Source of the DNA: CAWUKT01 sp963923035
GTDB lineage: Bacteria; Bacteroidota; Bacteroidia; J057; JADKCL01
Reading direction: 5' to 3'
DNA: 29,513 bases
Assembly (NCBI GenBank): GCA_963923035.1
Contig: CAWUKT010000088.1
Coordinates: 1-29,513 of the forward strand
Shown piece by piece: positions 17,765 to 25,953 of this stretch. The notes under the pieces were generated by a model, which ran no database searches, had not been told where the DNA came from, and worked only from the letters and a program-made list of their open reading frames with translations. The stretch's first letter is position 1. The number at the start of each line of letters is the position of its first letter. Position numbers and translations under genes: made by a program.

Positions 17765-19867
17765 TTAGTTTTTGACCAGCTTGAAGGAGGCTTCAGCTAC
17801 CTGACCGCCTTCTTTCTGGACCTGAAGTTTTCCGACATAGACGCCATTGGGCAGTCCGAGGGACTCCCAGCGGGCCTGGTGTTCGCCAGCTCCCTGGCGC
17901 TCGTTGACCAACGTGGCCAAACGACGGCCCTTGAGGTCGTAGACCGACAGGTTCACCAAGGCAGGACCTTGGGTCATGTACTTGATCTGGGTGAATTCCG
18001 TGAACGGATTCGGATAGGCCGTGGCAATCACTTCCGGCGCGGCAAGGCCTACACCCACCGAGTTGCTCAGAATGGCCGGTTGCGTATAGGCGATTTCCAT
18101 TCCACTACATTTGCCCGTACCACTCCAAGGCAGCTGGACATAGGGGAAGGTGCTCCGGAAGGAGGTGTCATTTTCTTCCACTCCGGTCGTATATCCAATC
18201 ACTGACAGGAGGTCAGAGGTCACAGGCGAAGCGCTCGTATCGAAGTCATCGTACCAGAGGCCAATGGCCGCCAGGGCAACACCCGAAACCGCTTGCAGTT
18301 CGATCCGCGTCACATCATCTTCCAGACGACGGCCATTCGGGAAGCCATCCATGTTCGGGATGAACTGAAGGGCGGTACCGGAAGCCGTATATGTAGGATC
18401 GGTCAAGCCCAATACAGCCGCCTGCACAATGCCCAGAGAGCTGAAGTCAGCGCTGTTCCGGGGCGTAATCGGCGTGGCCATGTTGAGGCGGAGCATGTCA
18501 CCACCGTTCGGGAGGAAGTTGTTGATGAAGGGCTTACCAGTGGTCAGGGGGTTGAAGCCGGTCTTTCCGGTCGCCAATTGATAGGGCTCGAGGTTCGGAA
18601 CGCCCGTGTGGAAAATCGGCCAGAGGTCCACCGAACGGGGACGGCCCGGGCCGGGCAGCAATAGGGCCCCGAAAATAGCATCGTCGAGGGCGGTACCAGC
18701 AACTGCCGGCGAACCTTTCAGCGGCCAGAGGCCATCGTTGCCGTTGCCGAAGTCAAAGCCACCGAAGACCTGGGCCAGGGAGTTCCGCTGGATCCGAAGA
18801 TCAGCAAAACCGGGAACCGCGGGGCCAAACAGCGCGTCATCCATGTACAATCCCAATTCGGGGTTGTAGAAATAGGGATCGAGGAGGGTATCGGTGATTT
18901 CGTCGTAGGGAGAAATGGCATTCCAGAAGTCCTTGTCGCCGATGGCAATGACCGCCTCGTTGGTGAGGGGCATGCCCAGACGGGAAACCTGGACCCAGGG
19001 ACCGGAGTAGGACTCGGTGCCATTCGTATTCAGGGTACGAACCTGCTGACGGCTGGCCGAAGCCCATACGCCGATGACGAAATCGCCATCGAGGATATTG
19101 GTGGCCTGGTTGACGGTCTTTCCATCTTTCTGCAGGATGGAAATCGGCACCTGAATGGCAATCGTGCTGACGTTGAGGCAAGCGACACCGTCCTTGGGAG
19201 TTCCGCCCTGACGGGGCGCATCACCGAGGTCAAAGATACCGGCGAGGTCCACAAAGAAGGGATCGTCGGAGGGACCACAGTAGACCTTCTCGCCACTGGT
19301 CATCCCCGAAGCAATCGCTCCGGATACCAACTGGTCGTAGGTCGTTCCCAGACCTACCGTCGCATTCTCAATCGAGCGCGGCCCGATATTGTTCGGAGGC
19401 ACAATGCCATTGGAGATTTCTGTGGTGAAGGTTGCCCCTCCATCCACCGAGCGCTCCATCGTATAGGTCGTCTTCAGGTTCTCCTGGCCCAAGCGAATAT
19501 TGAAGAAAGTCGTGGGATCTTCATTCGTCTTGGTGAAGGTGAAGCGGTAGATCACATCGTCACCGGGAGTCGTGGTATTGTTGTCGATGTGGATTTCGTA
19601 CCGGATGTTCTCCCCGAAGCTGTAATAGTTCGGGCCGCCGTGCGGGAGCTGAAGCGGGACATAGGTCGCGATGATGGTCACGGTATTGGTGTCGTCGGGG
19701 CTGCGAAATGCGTAGACGTCCACATTGTCCGCGAGGGGATCATCCGCGATCAGAGGAGCTTCCCGGTGACTGGAAGCCTGCGCCAGGCCCATCCAGCTCA
19801 GCCACATAAGGGCCAGGAGCATTGTCCGGGTGATGGTGCGGGAGGAAAAATATGTTGTTGTATTCAT
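17765..19867 (-). CDS. DUF4331 family protein with T9SS tail
   Basis: A 700-residue exported protein of the DUF4331 family (PF14224), whose biochemical role is not established. The signal peptide ends at about residue 31 (GLAQA), followed by the family signature SSHREAPLIADDPLADNVDVYAF. The DUF4331 body runs to about residue 580 and includes LPNGGDMLRLNMA and FIPNMDGFPNGRRLEDDVTRIELQAV. Unlike its upstream paralogue it continues with a linker and a type-A T9SS sorting tail (about 612-700; YPNPF from residue 618), so it is likely anchored at or released from the cell surface. It starts only 20 bases after the paralogue's stop, so the two are very likely co-transcribed. Confidence 0.9.
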   Translation of the reverse strand: MNTTTYFSSRTITRTMLLALMWLSWMGLAQASSHREAPLIADDPLADNVDVYAFRSPDDTNTVTIIATYVPLQLPHGGPNYYSFGENIRYEIHIDNNTTTPGDDVIYRFTFTKTNEDPTTFFNIRLGQENLKTTYTMERSVDGGATFTTEISNGIVPPNNIGPRSIENATVGLGTTYDQLVSGAIASGMTSGEKVYCGPSDDPFFVDLAGIFDLGDAPRQGGTPKDGVACLNVSTIAIQVPISILQKDGKTVNQATNILDGDFVIGVWASASRQQVRTLNTNGTESYSGPWVQVSRLGMPLTNEAVIAIGDKDFWNAISPYDEITDTLLDPYFYNPELGLYMDDALFGPAVPGFADLRIQRNSLAQVFGGFDFGNGNDGLWPLKGSPAVAGTALDDAIFGALLLPGPGRPRSVDLWPIFHTGVPNLEPYQLATGKTGFNPLTTGKPFINNFLPNGGDMLRLNMATPITPRNSADFSSLGIVQAAVLGLTDPTYTASGTALQFIPNMDGFPNGRRLEDDVTRIELQAVSGVALAAIGLWYDDFDTSASPVTSDLLSVIGYTTGVEENDTSFRSTFPYVQLPWSGTGKCSGMEIAYTQPAILSNSVGVGLAAPEVIATAYPNPFTEFTQIKYMTQGPALVNLSVYDLKGRRLATLVNERQGAGEHQARWESLGLPNGVYVGKLQVQKEGGQVAEASFKLVKN

Positions 19868-19887
19868 GGATATGATCTTGGAAACGA

Positions 19888-21651
19888 TTAGATGTCAGTC
19901 CCGCGCCAGGGAGCCTGGACGTAAGGGAAGGCAGATTTAAAGGTGGTGTCATTCTCCTCGACCCCGGTGGAGTACTGAAGAACGTTGATGAACATATTGC
20001 TGGGAACCGGGACGCCGTTCAACTGGTCGTCGTAGGTCAGGCCCACGGCCGCGAGGACGATCCCAGCCACAGCTTGCAGCTCGATGCGGGTCACGTCGTC
20101 TTCAAGCCGACGGCCATTCGGGAAGCCATCCATGTTCGGGATGAACTCGAGGTTCGCATTCGTATTGAAGCGGGAATCGGTGATGCCCAAGGCAGCTGCC
20201 TGCACAATGCCCAGGGAACTAAAGTCCGGGCTGGTCCGCGGCGTCACGGGTACCGCCATATTGAGGCGGAGCATATCGCCCCCATTGGGAAGGAAGTTGT
20301 TGATGAACGGCTTGCCCGTCGCCAGGGGATCGCCGCCTTTGCCCGTGAGCAACTGGTAGGGCTCCAGATTCGGAACACCGGTATGGAAAGCCGGCCAGAG
20401 GTCGACCGAGCGGGGTTGACCCGGACCAGGCAACAACAAGGTGCCAAAGACGGCATCGTCCAAGGCCGTACCGGCCACGGCCGCGCTGCCCTTCAAACCG
20501 AAGAGGCCATCGGCCCCATTGCGGAAGTCAAACGCGCCCAAAGAATTGCTCTGGATGCGCAGGCCCAGGAAAGCCGGGACTGCACCCCCAAATTGGCTGT
20601 CGTCCATGTACAGGCCGAGTTCCGGATTGTGGAAGTAGCCGTCCAGGGTCGTGTCGGTGATTTCATCGTAGGGAGTGATTGCGTTCCAAAAGTCCTTCGC
20701 CCCAATCGGAATGACCGCTTCGTTGGTCAGGGGCATGCCCAGACGGGAAACCTGAACCCAGGCACCAGAATCGACGTAGCCACCACCCGTGGTGTTCAGC
20801 GTCCGCGTAGCGGGACGGCTGGCCGAGGCCCATACCCCAATCACGTAGTCACTGTCCAGAATGTTCGCAGCCTGGGTGACGTCCTTGCCATCCTTCTGCA
20901 GCATGCTGATCGGCACCTTGATGCAGATCGCGTGGGTATTGAAGCGGGCGAGACCGTCACGGACGGTATTGCTGCCCTGACGGGGCGAGTCACCCAGGTC
21001 AAAGATCCCGCCCAGGTCGACAAAGAAGGGATCGTCCACCGGACCACAGAAGACGGTTTCACCGCTACTGGCCGTGGAAACCGCGCCCATCATCAGGTTG
21101 TCGTAGGTCGAGCCCAAGCCAACCACGGCATCGTCGATGGAACGCGCGCCAATATTGGGCGGAGGAACTTCACCGCCGGTGATGACCGTCGTAAAGGTCA
21201 TGCCACCATCCGTGCTCTTCTCCATCGTATAGGACGTCCGCAGGTTACGTTGTCCGAGACGGATATTGAAGAAAGTCGTCGGGTCTTCATTGACCCGGGT
21301 AAAGGTGAAACGGTACACGATTTCATCGCCCTCGTTGCCAGCGCTGGCATCGTTGTCGACGTGGATCTCATAGCGGATATTTTCCCCGAACGTATTGTAA
21401 TTCGGTCCTCCAAACGGCACCTCCGCCGGGATATAATTGGCGATGATGGTCACCGTATTGGTGTCGTCGGGGCTGCGGAACACATACAAATCCGTATTGT
21501 CCGCCAGTGGATCGTTCGCAATGAGGGGGGCTTCCCGGTGACTGGACCCAAAGGCCCAGGCCGGAAGGGCCAGGAGTGTCAGCAATACCATTCTGCTCAG
21601 CCAACGCCAGCGCGTGGGAGGAGAATGGTGATTGTTAGGATGAAGTGTCAT
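19888..21651 (-). CDS. DUF4331 family protein without T9SS tail
   Basis: A 587-residue paralogue of the next gene; the two align along almost their whole DUF4331 region (SSHREAPLIANDPLADNTDLYVF near residue 36, through VEENDTTFKSAFPYVQAPWRGTD at the end). A long basic N-terminal segment (RWRWLSR) and hydrophobic stretch (MVLLTLLALPAWAFG) form the signal peptide. The protein stops exactly where the paralogue begins its linker to the sorting tail, so it probably stays in the periplasm or outer membrane. No frameshifted remnant of a tail is visible in the 20 bases before the next gene. It follows the TonB receptor by about 100 bases. Confidence 0.9.
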   Translation of the reverse strand: MTLHPNNHHSPPTRWRWLSRMVLLTLLALPAWAFGSSHREAPLIANDPLADNTDLYVFRSPDDTNTVTIIANYIPAEVPFGGPNYNTFGENIRYEIHVDNDASAGNEGDEIVYRFTFTRVNEDPTTFFNIRLGQRNLRTSYTMEKSTDGGMTFTTVITGGEVPPPNIGARSIDDAVVGLGSTYDNLMMGAVSTASSGETVFCGPVDDPFFVDLGGIFDLGDSPRQGSNTVRDGLARFNTHAICIKVPISMLQKDGKDVTQAANILDSDYVIGVWASASRPATRTLNTTGGGYVDSGAWVQVSRLGMPLTNEAVIPIGAKDFWNAITPYDEITDTTLDGYFHNPELGLYMDDSQFGGAVPAFLGLRIQSNSLGAFDFRNGADGLFGLKGSAAVAGTALDDAVFGTLLLPGPGQPRSVDLWPAFHTGVPNLEPYQLLTGKGGDPLATGKPFINNFLPNGGDMLRLNMAVPVTPRTSPDFSSLGIVQAAALGITDSRFNTNANLEFIPNMDGFPNGRRLEDDVTRIELQAVAGIVLAAVGLTYDDQLNGVPVPSNMFINVLQYSTGVEENDTTFKSAFPYVQAPWRGTDI

Positions 21652-21705
21652 ACGAAATGGGTTTAATAGAATAATGGGATTTACACAGGGTCAGGAAGTC
21701 CCCGT

Positions 21706-21726
21706 TCGACCACCTCAGGCGGTCGA
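21706..21726 (-). other. Hairpin between the TonB receptor and DUF4331 genes
   Basis: A 9-bp stem (one G-U pair in the - strand RNA) with a 3-base loop. It has no following T-run, so it may be a processing or stabilising structure that sets relative expression within the cluster rather than a terminator. Confidence 0.4.
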
Positions 21727-21755
21727 TTCAAGGGTGTTCCATCGCTATGTGGGTT

Positions 21756-24029
21756 TTAGAATTGCCAGGAAATCCAGCCCCGAAGCAGGCGGGGACTTCC
21801 GGGCGTGAAATGAATTTCAGTCGTGGATTCGGTTTCAGTTGGCAATTGGGATTCAGTCTCAAATTGAGCCTCGTTCCAGGCAGTATTCAGAAGGTTGACC
21901 ATGGACAGGCCATAGGTCCAGCGGTTGCGGTGGGTATAGCTGACCGTGGCGTCGACCAGCGTATAGCCGTCGGCGGTCAGGGTCCAGGTTTCGTTGGCGG
22001 GGCGGGGCGACAAGTGACGGTAGCGCAGGGAGCCCTGGAGTCCCCAGGGAGTTTGGACCTGCAAGCCGCCGACGCTGGTGAAGGTGGGGCTGAGGGGAAT
22101 GAAAATCTCCTCCGCGGGAACTTCCCGCGTCCGGGGGCGGGACCAATTCAGGTCAGCATCCGCGAACAGCCAGTCCGTCAATTGGTACCGGAGCGAAACG
22201 TCCAGGCCGACGCGACGGGTCTTTCCCCCCGGCTCCACAATGCCTTCATCCCCGACGTACACAAATTCCTGGTCGAGGTCCAGGCCCCAGGCGCCGACAT
22301 TGACGAGGAAGCGGGGCACCGGCTTGAACATGGTGCCGAATTCCATCCCGTAGGCCCGGGGCAGAATCTCGCGGCCATTCTGGGCGACGACCACGCGGGC
22401 ATCGTTGGAGTGGAAGCCCGTGCCCATCTTGAAATAGGCTTGGACATTGTTTGAAAGCTGGTAGCGGGCCTGCAATTTCGGGCTGACGATTCCCTTTTGG
22501 GCGCGCTGGGGACGATAGGCTTCGTCCAGGGCATCCTCATAACGGAAGGCAAATGCATCATAGCGCAGCCCCAGGGTCAGGTCCAGCCGGTCGGTCAATT
22601 GCATTTGGTGGTCGGCAAACAGGAAGCCATTCGTTTCCTGGACCGCGCCATCGGCGACCGAAGTCAGCAGGGAATCCCGCTGGAAGGTCCGGAACAGACC
22701 CAAGTCATTGACCTGGTCGTCCCGGAAACCCCATCCCAAGCGGGAATTCATCGCGATGTTCTTCCAGTTAAATCCTTTGTTCCAATTTCCCTGGTAGCCC
22801 CAGAGGTTGCGCGTCTCAGTCTGGCGGATCTGATCGCCATTCACGGGGTCATTGAGGAAGAAGGTGAAATTGGAAAAAAGGTCGAAGGTATAGCGAGAGT
22901 AATAGAAACGCTGGGAAAGGGTGGCCCCCTCGCCCAAATCGGTGTTCAACGAAATGTTTGCGTTGTAGCGGGAGGTTGCGCCGCCCTCGGTGGGATCGAT
23001 GGCGCCCCACCGCGTAATGTCGCCCCGGTCGACAGACCGTTGGGGAATTTGGCCGGAGGCATCCCAATCGCTCTGGAAGGCCGAGGCAGATAAGGTCAGG
23101 CGCGAACGCGCCCCCACCGGCAGGCCGTACTTGGCGAAGCCATTCAAACGGCGCAGGTCCTGGGGCGCTTCAAATACGCCCCGGTTCATCAGGAATTCAC
23201 CGGCGAGATAGCCGTTGCCAGAACGCTTGTCACCGGTCAGGTCCACCAGGGCAACACCCCGCTGGTAACCATACTGTCCAATCTCCACCTTGGCCAATGA
23301 ACCGTCCAATTGGTCGCGGGTTTGGAAGTGGACACTTCCCGCCGTCGCCAAATTGCCATCGGCGGCATCGTAAGGACCTTTGCGAACGTCCAGGCGCTCT
23401 ACGGTCTCGGGGATCAGGAAGTGAAGATCGGCGTAGCCCTGCCCGTGGGCATGGGACACCATGTTGACGGGCATGCCATCCACGGTAATGAGGATGTCGG
23501 TCCCGTGGTCGAGGTCGAAGCCCCGCAAAAAGATTTGTTCGGCCTTGCCCCCGCCCGCGTGTTGGGCGGTGAACAGGCCGGGTACGAGTCTCAAAAAGTC
23601 TTGGGCAGAGTTGACAGGTCGAAGGCTGAGGTCGACGGTCTGGAGGATGGCGAGGGGATCGCGGCGGTCGGCGCGGATGTCCACCGAGGCCAGCTCGGTG
23701 GGGGCCTCGGCCAGGCGGATGACCAGGGTCGTGGTCTCATCCGGGGCCACGGTCACGTTCGTGGTATCGTTCTGGTAACCCAGGAAAGAAACGATCAGGT
23801 CATAGTTTCCGGTTTTCAGGTCAATGAATTGAAATTGGCCATTGGTTTGGGTGAGGGTGCCGCGGGGGCTGTCCGCGATGCGTACAGTGGCTCCGACCAG
23901 GGGGCTGCCCTCAGCAGTGAGGACCTGGCCCCGAATGTTGGCGGGGTGAAGTGAGGGAGTTGCATAGAGGTGCCAGGACGCTCCCAACAGGGTCAGGAGC
24001 GCAAAAGCGCGAATCAATACGGAGTTCAT
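21756..24029 (-). CDS. TonB-dependent outer-membrane receptor
   Basis: A 757-residue outer-membrane transporter that imports a ligand using TonB energy. After a signal peptide (to about residue 24) comes a carboxypeptidase-regulatory-like domain (about 32-108; IRGQVLTAEGSPLVGATVRI), then the plug (about 115-235) with LRGFDLDHGTDILITVDGMPVNMVSHAHGQGYADLHFLIPETVERLDVRKGPY, and a 22-strand barrel ending in the aromatic LRGWISWQF. No SusD partner is adjacent, so it is not a standard SusC/D glycan system. The histidine-rich plug sequence (VSHAHGQGYADLHF) is distinctive. Its neighbours, two DUF4331 proteins and a TPR lipoprotein, suggest a shared substrate. No riboswitch was found in its leader. 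Confidence 0.93.
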   Translation of the reverse strand: MNSVLIRAFALLTLLGASWHLYATPSLHPANIRGQVLTAEGSPLVGATVRIADSPRGTLTQTNGQFQFIDLKTGNYDLIVSFLGYQNDTTNVTVAPDETTTLVIRLAEAPTELASVDIRADRRDPLAILQTVDLSLRPVNSAQDFLRLVPGLFTAQHAGGGKAEQIFLRGFDLDHGTDILITVDGMPVNMVSHAHGQGYADLHFLIPETVERLDVRKGPYDAADGNLATAGSVHFQTRDQLDGSLAKVEIGQYGYQRGVALVDLTGDKRSGNGYLAGEFLMNRGVFEAPQDLRRLNGFAKYGLPVGARSRLTLSASAFQSDWDASGQIPQRSVDRGDITRWGAIDPTEGGATSRYNANISLNTDLGEGATLSQRFYYSRYTFDLFSNFTFFLNDPVNGDQIRQTETRNLWGYQGNWNKGFNWKNIAMNSRLGWGFRDDQVNDLGLFRTFQRDSLLTSVADGAVQETNGFLFADHQMQLTDRLDLTLGLRYDAFAFRYEDALDEAYRPQRAQKGIVSPKLQARYQLSNNVQAYFKMGTGFHSNDARVVVAQNGREILPRAYGMEFGTMFKPVPRFLVNVGAWGLDLDQEFVYVGDEGIVEPGGKTRRVGLDVSLRYQLTDWLFADADLNWSRPRTREVPAEEIFIPLSPTFTSVGGLQVQTPWGLQGSLRYRHLSPRPANETWTLTADGYTLVDATVSYTHRNRWTYGLSMVNLLNTAWNEAQFETESQLPTETESTTEIHFTPGSPRLLRGWISWQF

Positions 24030-24136
24030 ACTAGAGGTAGGTTACTTTTGGGCGACGTCCTTGCGTCGGTACGGTGATACCTACGAGGCTAAGTAAAAAC
24101 TGGATCTTGGAGGGGTAAAAAAATTTCAAAAGGCAT

Positions 24137-24162
24137 AAAAAAACCCGAATCGGGGATTCGGG
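24137..24162 (-). terminator. Terminator of the small charged-protein gene
   Basis: Stem CCCGAATC / GATTCGGG with loop of three bases, followed on the - strand by seven T. Confidence 0.85.
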
Positions 24163-24188
24163 CAATGACAACGGATGGGGAGTATACT

Positions 24189-24464
24189 TTAACGGGAACG
24201 CTTTTGTTCCTCCATTTGCTCCCGAATCTCCTTCTCCCGGGCAGCCTTTTCTTTCGCGGCTTTTTCCCGTGCCAAACGCTCCCGCTCCTCCGGTGGAACC
24301 GTTGTGATATTGCCATCCTCGTCCACGTAAGCCATCATGTCTTCCAGCTTACTGCTCGTCTCCTGGTTTTTCTTTTCCAGGCGCTTCTGAAACTTCTCTT
24401 CTTTGCGCTTCCGTTTCTGGTCAGCGCGTTTCTTCTTCATAAAACTGTTTTGAGATCTTCCCAT
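24189..24464 (-). CDS. Small lysine/glutamate-rich coiled-coil protein
   Basis: A 91-residue, highly charged protein (MGRSQNSFMKKKRADQKRK at its start) with two predicted helical segments (about 9-45 and 58-90) around a conserved-looking centre, LEDMMAYVDEDGNITTVPP. From memory, Bacteroidota carry a small MGRSQ... protein of this kind next to, or fused with, a cold-shock-domain gene; no cold-shock gene is next to it here. The MGRSQ start supports ATG 24464 over the internal Met at residue 9. It is transcribed alone, with a long leader and its own terminator. RNA binding is a guess from charge and usual context. Confidence 0.78.
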   Translation of the reverse strand: MGRSQNSFMKKKRADQKRKRKEEKFQKRLEKKNQETSSKLEDMMAYVDEDGNITTVPPEERERLAREKAAKEKAAREKEIREQMEEQKRSR

Positions 24465-24552
24465 AGGGCATCCTTATTTAGTGAAACATAAACACAAGTG
24501 GGCACGGGCCGCCGAAGCGTCACCAGACCCCACCAAACAACAGGCCATCGAC

Positions 24553-24560
24553 CAAAGTTA
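24553..24560 (-). promoter_or_regulatory. Candidate -7 element for the small charged-protein gene
   Basis: TAACTTTG on the - strand fully matches TAnnTTTG. It lies just past the desaturase stop codon and would give a leader of about 80 bases, unusually long for this window. The -33 element is unclear. Confidence 0.45.
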
Positions 24561-24564
24561 CAAT

Positions 24565-25683
24565 TTACAGCGGATTTACTGTAACTCCTTTGACTGAAAA
24601 TACCGGATTGGGTTGCCCCAACTGACGGAGCATCCGGAAATGATTCCAAATTGCGACCAGGAAGGTCTTCTGGGAATAATAAGGAAGATTGAATTCAGCC
24701 GCCGTTTGCCGCACGATGTGGGCGATTCGGGGATAATGGACGTGACAAATATTGGGGAATAAATGGTGTTCTACCTGATAGTTCAAACCACCGATCATCC
24801 AGGTCAGGAATTTATTATCAGTGGCGAAATTGGCGGTGGTGACCAGCTGGTGCACCGCCCAGTTCTCCTCGATGATCTCATCTTCCGGATCCATGAACTC
24901 CGAGGAGGGAATGACGTGGGCCGTCTGGAAGATCAACGTCAACGCGACGCCCGTCACAAAGTGCATGGCCAAAAACAGCAGGACGGTCATCCACCACGCG
25001 TAGGGCAGTATCAGCATGGGCAGCACCAAAAAGGCGACATAGTAGCCCAGCTTCCGGGAGATCGTCAGGATGTATTGGTTGCGCAGCTCTTTTCCACCCT
25101 TGATCAAACCCTTTTTGTGGTAACGGTAGGGCTTTACGAAGTCCTTGAACATGACCCAGATCACGGTGGAAAGGCCGTAGAAGAAGATGGCATAGATATG
25201 CTGGAAACGGTGAAACCACCGTCTCTGCTGGTGGGGCGAAAACCGCAACACATAACGGTCGGCGATGTCTTCGTCCGCCCCTTCGATATTCGTATAGGTA
25301 TGGTGCAGCACATTGTGCTGCAATTGCCAGAGCTTGGGATCCACTCCGATCACCACCGCCGAAAAGCTCATCAGCCGGTTCACATTCTTATTCCGGGAAT
25401 AAGAACTGTGCAGCGCGTCGTGCATGACCGCGACGCCAATGAAGCAAACCGAAAGGCCCATGCCCATCCACAAGCCAAACATCACGCCCAGGTGATCGAT
25501 GCCCGAAAACATCGCGGTCGCGTACAAAGCAAAGTATATGGAAAGGGCGAAGATGGATTTGCCAACCATACCCGGGTTGGCGTTGCGGGAAACCTCGTGC
25601 TCCTTGAAGTAAGCATTGACCCGCTTGCGGAGAGTTGTGGCAAACTCTTGGTTTATTTTTCTCGAAAACTTGTATCGAACCAT
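24565..25683 (-). CDS. Membrane fatty-acid desaturase (acyl-lipid/acyl-CoA type)
   Basis: A 372-residue di-iron desaturase that inserts a cis double bond into acyl chains in the cytoplasmic membrane. All three histidine boxes are present: H88DALH92, H123NVLHH128 and Q303VEHH307. The QxxHH form of the third box is typical of front-end and linoleoyl-CoA-type desaturases. There is no fused cytochrome b5 domain, so electrons must come from a separate donor. Hydrophobic segments at about 42-62, 66-86, 160-180 and 210-245 span the membrane. It stands alone between a polysaccharide operon and the small charged-protein gene; membrane fluidity control is the likely role. Confidence 0.9.
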   Translation of the reverse strand: MVRYKFSRKINQEFATTLRKRVNAYFKEHEVSRNANPGMVGKSIFALSIYFALYATAMFSGIDHLGVMFGLWMGMGLSVCFIGVAVMHDALHSSYSRNKNVNRLMSFSAVVIGVDPKLWQLQHNVLHHTYTNIEGADEDIADRYVLRFSPHQQRRWFHRFQHIYAIFFYGLSTVIWVMFKDFVKPYRYHKKGLIKGGKELRNQYILTISRKLGYYVAFLVLPMLILPYAWWMTVLLFLAMHFVTGVALTLIFQTAHVIPSSEFMDPEDEIIEENWAVHQLVTTANFATDNKFLTWMIGGLNYQVEHHLFPNICHVHYPRIAHIVRQTAAEFNLPYYSQKTFLVAIWNHFRMLRQLGQPNPVFSVKGVTVNPL

Positions 25684-25953
25684 ACACTGTATTTTTCCAC
25701 GCTGCCCTCACTTCTTGTCGATCTCATATTTTCCAGCAGCAAATACGTCCGTTAGCTCTGACAAATGGCCAAAGCAGGAAGCACCCGGGGAAGTTTGCAA
25801 TTCTCAGTACCCTTGTTGGTTCCCCGACACTGTTCCTCGAATCAAACCTAAAGGAAAGAAGGCTACCAACCTAATTTATTTTTCAGCACAAGCCGATTCC
25901 GGCCGATGGGAGCCTTTTTCGACAACAGATTTAAATCATGTTTAATGAAATGA

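Noticed and set aside
20074..21666. 530-codon open frame antisense to the first DUF4331 gene
   Set aside because: The equivalent frame at the second paralogue is broken into pieces, as expected if it is not selected.
24030..24136. Possible cobalamin riboswitch ahead of the TonB receptor
   Set aside because: The leader is only about 100 bases and lacks a B12-box-like sequence or an adequate fold.
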